46,821 nt of DNA, taken from positions 1-46,821 of the forward strand of contig CP011806.1 of NCBI GenBank assembly GCA_001664505.1, given 5' to 3'. Below, one piece after another: positions 45,687-46,821 of the stretch (position 1 is its first letter; every line of letters begins with the position of its first letter). Source of the stretch: Acidobacteria bacterium Mor1 (GTDB lineage Bacteria; Acidobacteriota; Polarisedimenticolia; Polarisedimenticolales; Polarisedimenticolaceae). A program made the translations under genes and the position numbers. The notes under the pieces were generated by a model that was given only the letters and a program-made list of their open reading frames with translations, did no database searches and was not told the origin of the DNA.

Positions 45687-46523
45687 ATGCACCCGGTTCT
45701 GTTCGAGATCGGCGGAATGCGCATTCCGACCTACGGCACCCTGCTGGCGATCGCCTTCGTCTCGGCGATCTTCGTGTTTGCCTACCTGATGACCCGCACC
45801 GGAGTGCCCTTCGGCAAGATGGTCGACTTCGGTTTCGCCATCGCCATCTCCGGCGAGGTCGGCGCCCGCCTGACCTACCTGATCGTCGAGTTCGACCGTT
45901 TCGCCGCCGGCACCATCGACTGGAAGCATTTTCTGGTGGCCGGCCGGGTGGTGCTGGGTGGCGTGGCCGCCGCGTTCATCGCCAGCTTCTACTGGGTGCG
46001 CAAGGTCAAACGGGAACACGGGACGACCCATGCCCAGTTGGCCGACGCGGGCTTTACCGGGACCTCCCTGGGCATGGCGATCGGCCGCCTGGGTTGCTTC
46101 ATGAACGGCTGCTGCCACGGCACTCCGACCGACTGGTCCTGGGGGGTGGTCTTCACCGACCCCCACGCCCACGAGTTCGCCGGGACGCCGCTGCACACGG
46201 CGCTCCATCCGACCCAGCTGTTGCAGACGCTGACCGGTTTGACGGTGTTGGCCGTTTGCTGGTGGGCCACGACCCGCAGCCGCTACTCGGGAATCGCCAC
46301 CGGCCTCTTCTGGGTCATCGTCGGCACCTCCCGCTTCTTCATGGAGTACCTGCGGGGAGATGACCGGGGGGAGTGGCTGTTCGGCTTCACAACCTCCCAG
46401 TGGATTTCGCTCGTGGGTGTCGGGATCGGGTTGGCCTGGCTGTACTACGCTCAGAACCGGCTTCGCCTGCCTTCTCCCTGGACCAACGACGCCGCCCGCG
46501 CAAGGCTTCGCCACGCTTCTTGA
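45687..46523 (+). CDS. lgt: Prolipoprotein diacylglyceryl transferase (Lgt) family protein
   Basis: A 278-residue integral membrane protein with about seven hydrophobic segments. It has the Lgt signature as GRLGCFMNGCCHG, then HPTQLLQTL, and the late SRFFMEYLRGDDRG block with its conserved arginine. It should attach diacylglycerol to the lipobox cysteine of prolipoproteins, several of which are encoded in this window. Oddly, the segment that in E. coli reads FHGG (H103) here is VLGG. The ATG at 45687 follows GGAG; the longer open frame upstream is unrelated. A second, canonical Lgt elsewhere in the genome would be compatible with this. Confidence 0.85.
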   Translation: MHPVLFEIGGMRIPTYGTLLAIAFVSAIFVFAYLMTRTGVPFGKMVDFGFAIAISGEVGARLTYLIVEFDRFAAGTIDWKHFLVAGRVVLGGVAAAFIASFYWVRKVKREHGTTHAQLADAGFTGTSLGMAIGRLGCFMNGCCHGTPTDWSWGVVFTDPHAHEFAGTPLHTALHPTQLLQTLTGLTVLAVCWWATTRSRYSGIATGLFWVIVGTSRFFMEYLRGDDRGEWLFGFTTSQWISLVGVGIGLAWLYYAQNRLRLPSPWTNDAARARLRHAS

Positions 46524-46667
46524 CCGGTCTTTTACGCGCTTTGCCGGCGCGCCGCGCACCGCCGACTTTGACCGGCGCTTTACCCACAAACGCCTCGCGT
46601 TCCCATAGATTTCTTCGCGAACGGAACGGACGAAGTGTCCGCCATCCGAATCGAGGAGATCGATGTG

Positions 46668-46821
46668 ATGCGCAAAGCGATGAGCTTCCTGCTGGTGATG
46701 TCGCTGGTGATGGTGCTGGGTGCGGCTTCGGCTCAAGCGGCCTGCCCGTGCAAGGTCAAGGGCTTCCTTAACGCCCTGACCGACGGCAAGGCGGAGAAGG
46801 CCCGTCACTATCTGGCCGACG
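46668..46821 (+). CDS. Small exported protein, cut by the window edge
   Basis: The first 51 codons of a gene that runs off the right edge. The start ATG has GAGGAG nine bases upstream. The product begins with a methionine-rich signal peptide (MSFLLVMSLVMVLGAASAQA) and then ACPCKVKGFLNAL, with a CPC pair at the mature N-terminus. The visible part is too short to assign a family. Confidence 0.75.
   Translation, partial: MRKAMSFLLVMSLVMVLGAASAQAACPCKVKGFLNALTDGKAEKARHYLAD

Overview
The window carries the 3' part of a 23S rRNA gene and a complete 5S rRNA gene, followed by about 45 kb of densely packed, visibly high-GC chromosome with 30 protein genes. It looks like ordinary chromosome of a Gram-negative (diderm) bacterium. 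It has an outer-membrane beta-barrel protein, several lipoproteins and an Lgt homologue. No phage, transposon, integron, CRISPR array or tRNA gene was seen. The mix of families (SpoIVB-type S55 protein, DUF4382, DUF1573, DUF2914, LarE, sulfatase-fold/TPR fusion, giant subtilase with a YWLVR...RD...LP tail) suggests Acidobacteriota, perhaps Thermoanaerobaculia or a relative. A myxobacterial or deltaproteobacterial relative is not excluded. This placement is inference from remembered family distributions, not from a tree.

Layout. 1-1228: 23S end, 5S and a strong rho-independent terminator. 1.4-5.7 kb (+): a beta-barrel protein, then yebC-ruvC-ruvA-ruvB with overlapping ends, the conserved Holliday-junction cluster. 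5.7-14.9 kb (-): a GT-C type membrane glycosyltransferase and a 2,427-residue secreted subtilisin-like protease with its own terminator and a perfect -35 hexamer upstream. 15.1-16.0 kb (+): a solitary larE. 16.0-25.4 kb (-): an apparent six-gene operon, argS, an S55 SpoIVB-like protease, a beta-propeller protein, and a peptide-type ABC binding lipoprotein with two permeases but no ATPase. 25.4-27.2 kb (-): a secreted HExxH metalloprotease with a good promoter.

27.3-32.0 kb (-): the most interesting block. It holds a repeat protein, a RodZ-like HTH/transmembrane protein, a second repeat protein homologous to the first, a TPR protein and a PP2C phosphatase, mostly overlapping by ATGA. The two repeat proteins share a module with a W...NPRTP core that resembles leucine-rich-variant (LRV) repeats. 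I know of no function for this gene set.

32.1-46.8 kb: a sulfatase-fold/TPR lipoprotein with a site-2 protease and a DUF2914 protein; an M23 peptidase; DUF4382 and DUF1573 envelope proteins; a divergent DUF1214/sulfotransferase pair followed by an ATP-dependent DNA ligase; a PQQ-like propeller membrane protein; trpS; an lgt homologue; and a truncated secreted protein at the right edge.

Genes are tightly spaced and no gene-free stretch exceeds 300 bases. About a third of the likely starts are GTG or TTG. Several starts were moved downstream of the longest reading frame because of a Shine-Dalgarno (SD) sequence, a predicted promoter or alignment with family residues; each such choice is explained. 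All functional calls rest on motif recognition by eye; no database search was run.
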